From Brevundimonas sp. M20 (lineage in GTDB: Bacteria > Pseudomonadota > Alphaproteobacteria > Caulobacterales > Caulobacteraceae): a stretch of DNA of 64,000 nt. Of this stretch, positions 63,786-64,000 are shown piece after piece. The position numbers were made by a program, and so were the translations under genes. The notes beneath the pieces were generated by a model, which made no database searches, had not been told where the DNA came from, and saw nothing but the letters and a program-made list of their open reading frames with translations. Within the stretch, counting starts at the first letter, position 1. Every line of letters starts with the position of its first letter. The stretch covers positions 1,379,001-1,443,000 of the forward strand of contig NZ_CP041243.1 of NCBI RefSeq assembly GCF_006547065.1. Direction: 5' to 3'.

Positions 63786-64000
63786 GCGTTCGTCGTCTCG
63801 CCAAGGAACAGCCTGACTCTTTCGCCTTCTCGAAGGCGACGAAGGCCAAGGCTGAATGGTGGATCAAGAAGTATCCCGAGAACCGTCGCCAGTCGGCGGT
63901 GATCCCGGTGCTCTGGCTGGTCCAGAAGCAGGAAGGCTGGGTCTCGGAACCCGCCATCCGCGCCGTAGCCGAACTGCTGGGCATGCCCTTCATCCGGGTG
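63782..64000 (+). CDS. nuoE: NADH-quinone oxidoreductase subunit E (partial, 3' end beyond window)
   Basis: First 73 codons of the 24-kDa subunit, which carries the [2Fe-2S] cluster N1a and partners Nuo[21 protein letters not shown] leads into [33 protein letters not shown], the conserved NuoE start. It overlaps the nuoD stop (ATGA). The cluster cysteines lie beyond base 64000. Confidence 0.95.
   Translation, partial: MSVRRLAKEQPDSFAFSKATKAKAEWWIKKYPENRRQSAVIPVLWLVQKQEGWVSEPAIRAVAELLGMPFIRV

Overview
This 64 kb window is high-GC chromosomal DNA with short intergenic gaps and many 4-bp start/stop overlaps. Protein similarity and gene order point to an alphaproteobacterium of the Caulobacterales, and Brevundimonas would fit well. 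The clues are rne next to an AmiC-type amidase, mrcA, prfB and a bactofilin/M23 pair; an RNase E ending in a GWW tail; IscR-Suf with two cysteine desulfurases; and nuoABCDE. The genus is inference. I saw no integrase, transposase, phage module or CRISPR array.

Layout. 1-2585: divergent arsenic locus (acr3, arsN2-like, arsR / arsH). 2586-3889: TraB/GumN protein with its own leader. 3931-13084: leftward outer-membrane and housekeeping block (aminotransferase, ksgA, pdxA, surA, lptD, lptG, lptF). 13219-16136: pepA, holC and three tandem I78-type inhibitor lipoproteins with an unusual CTxC motif. 16200-20132: a His-rich TPR protein facing a DsbA-like oxidoreductase and an M48 protease. 20197-28991: rne, divergent from amidase, DnaQ-like exonuclease, PBP1A and prfB with a +1 programmed frameshift. 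29069-32675: bactofilin, M23 peptidase, bcp and tyrS on the minus strand. 32870-38181: DOMON-like and DUF1343/NamZ-like pair, ahpC-ahpF separated by three hairpins, and a DMT permease.

38182-38658 is non-coding and holds a GTGCAC-rich inverted repeat and a pair of REP-like hairpins. It is followed on the minus strand by a 55-codon zinc-ribbon ORF and an alpha/beta-hydrolase lacking its nucleophile serine. 39654-47244 is an eleven-gene IscR/Suf iron-sulfur operon, including two genes I cannot assign. 47246-49719 is metNIQ. An inverted GGATTAG repeat follows, then plsC, a GGDEF protein and a DEAD-box helicase on the minus strand. 53647-58575 has a small secreted protein, a frameshifted secreted-protein gene and a 1243-residue RTX-like protein with 378-bp repeats. 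tRNA-Asp, an AbgT-family transporter and the start of the nuo operon close the window.

How it works together: much of the window is envelope biogenesis (LPS export, OMP chaperone, peptidoglycan synthesis and turnover, periplasmic folding and proteolysis). A second theme is redox and metal handling: AhpCF, Bcp and Suf, the last feeding Fe-S enzymes such as the nuo-encoded Complex I.
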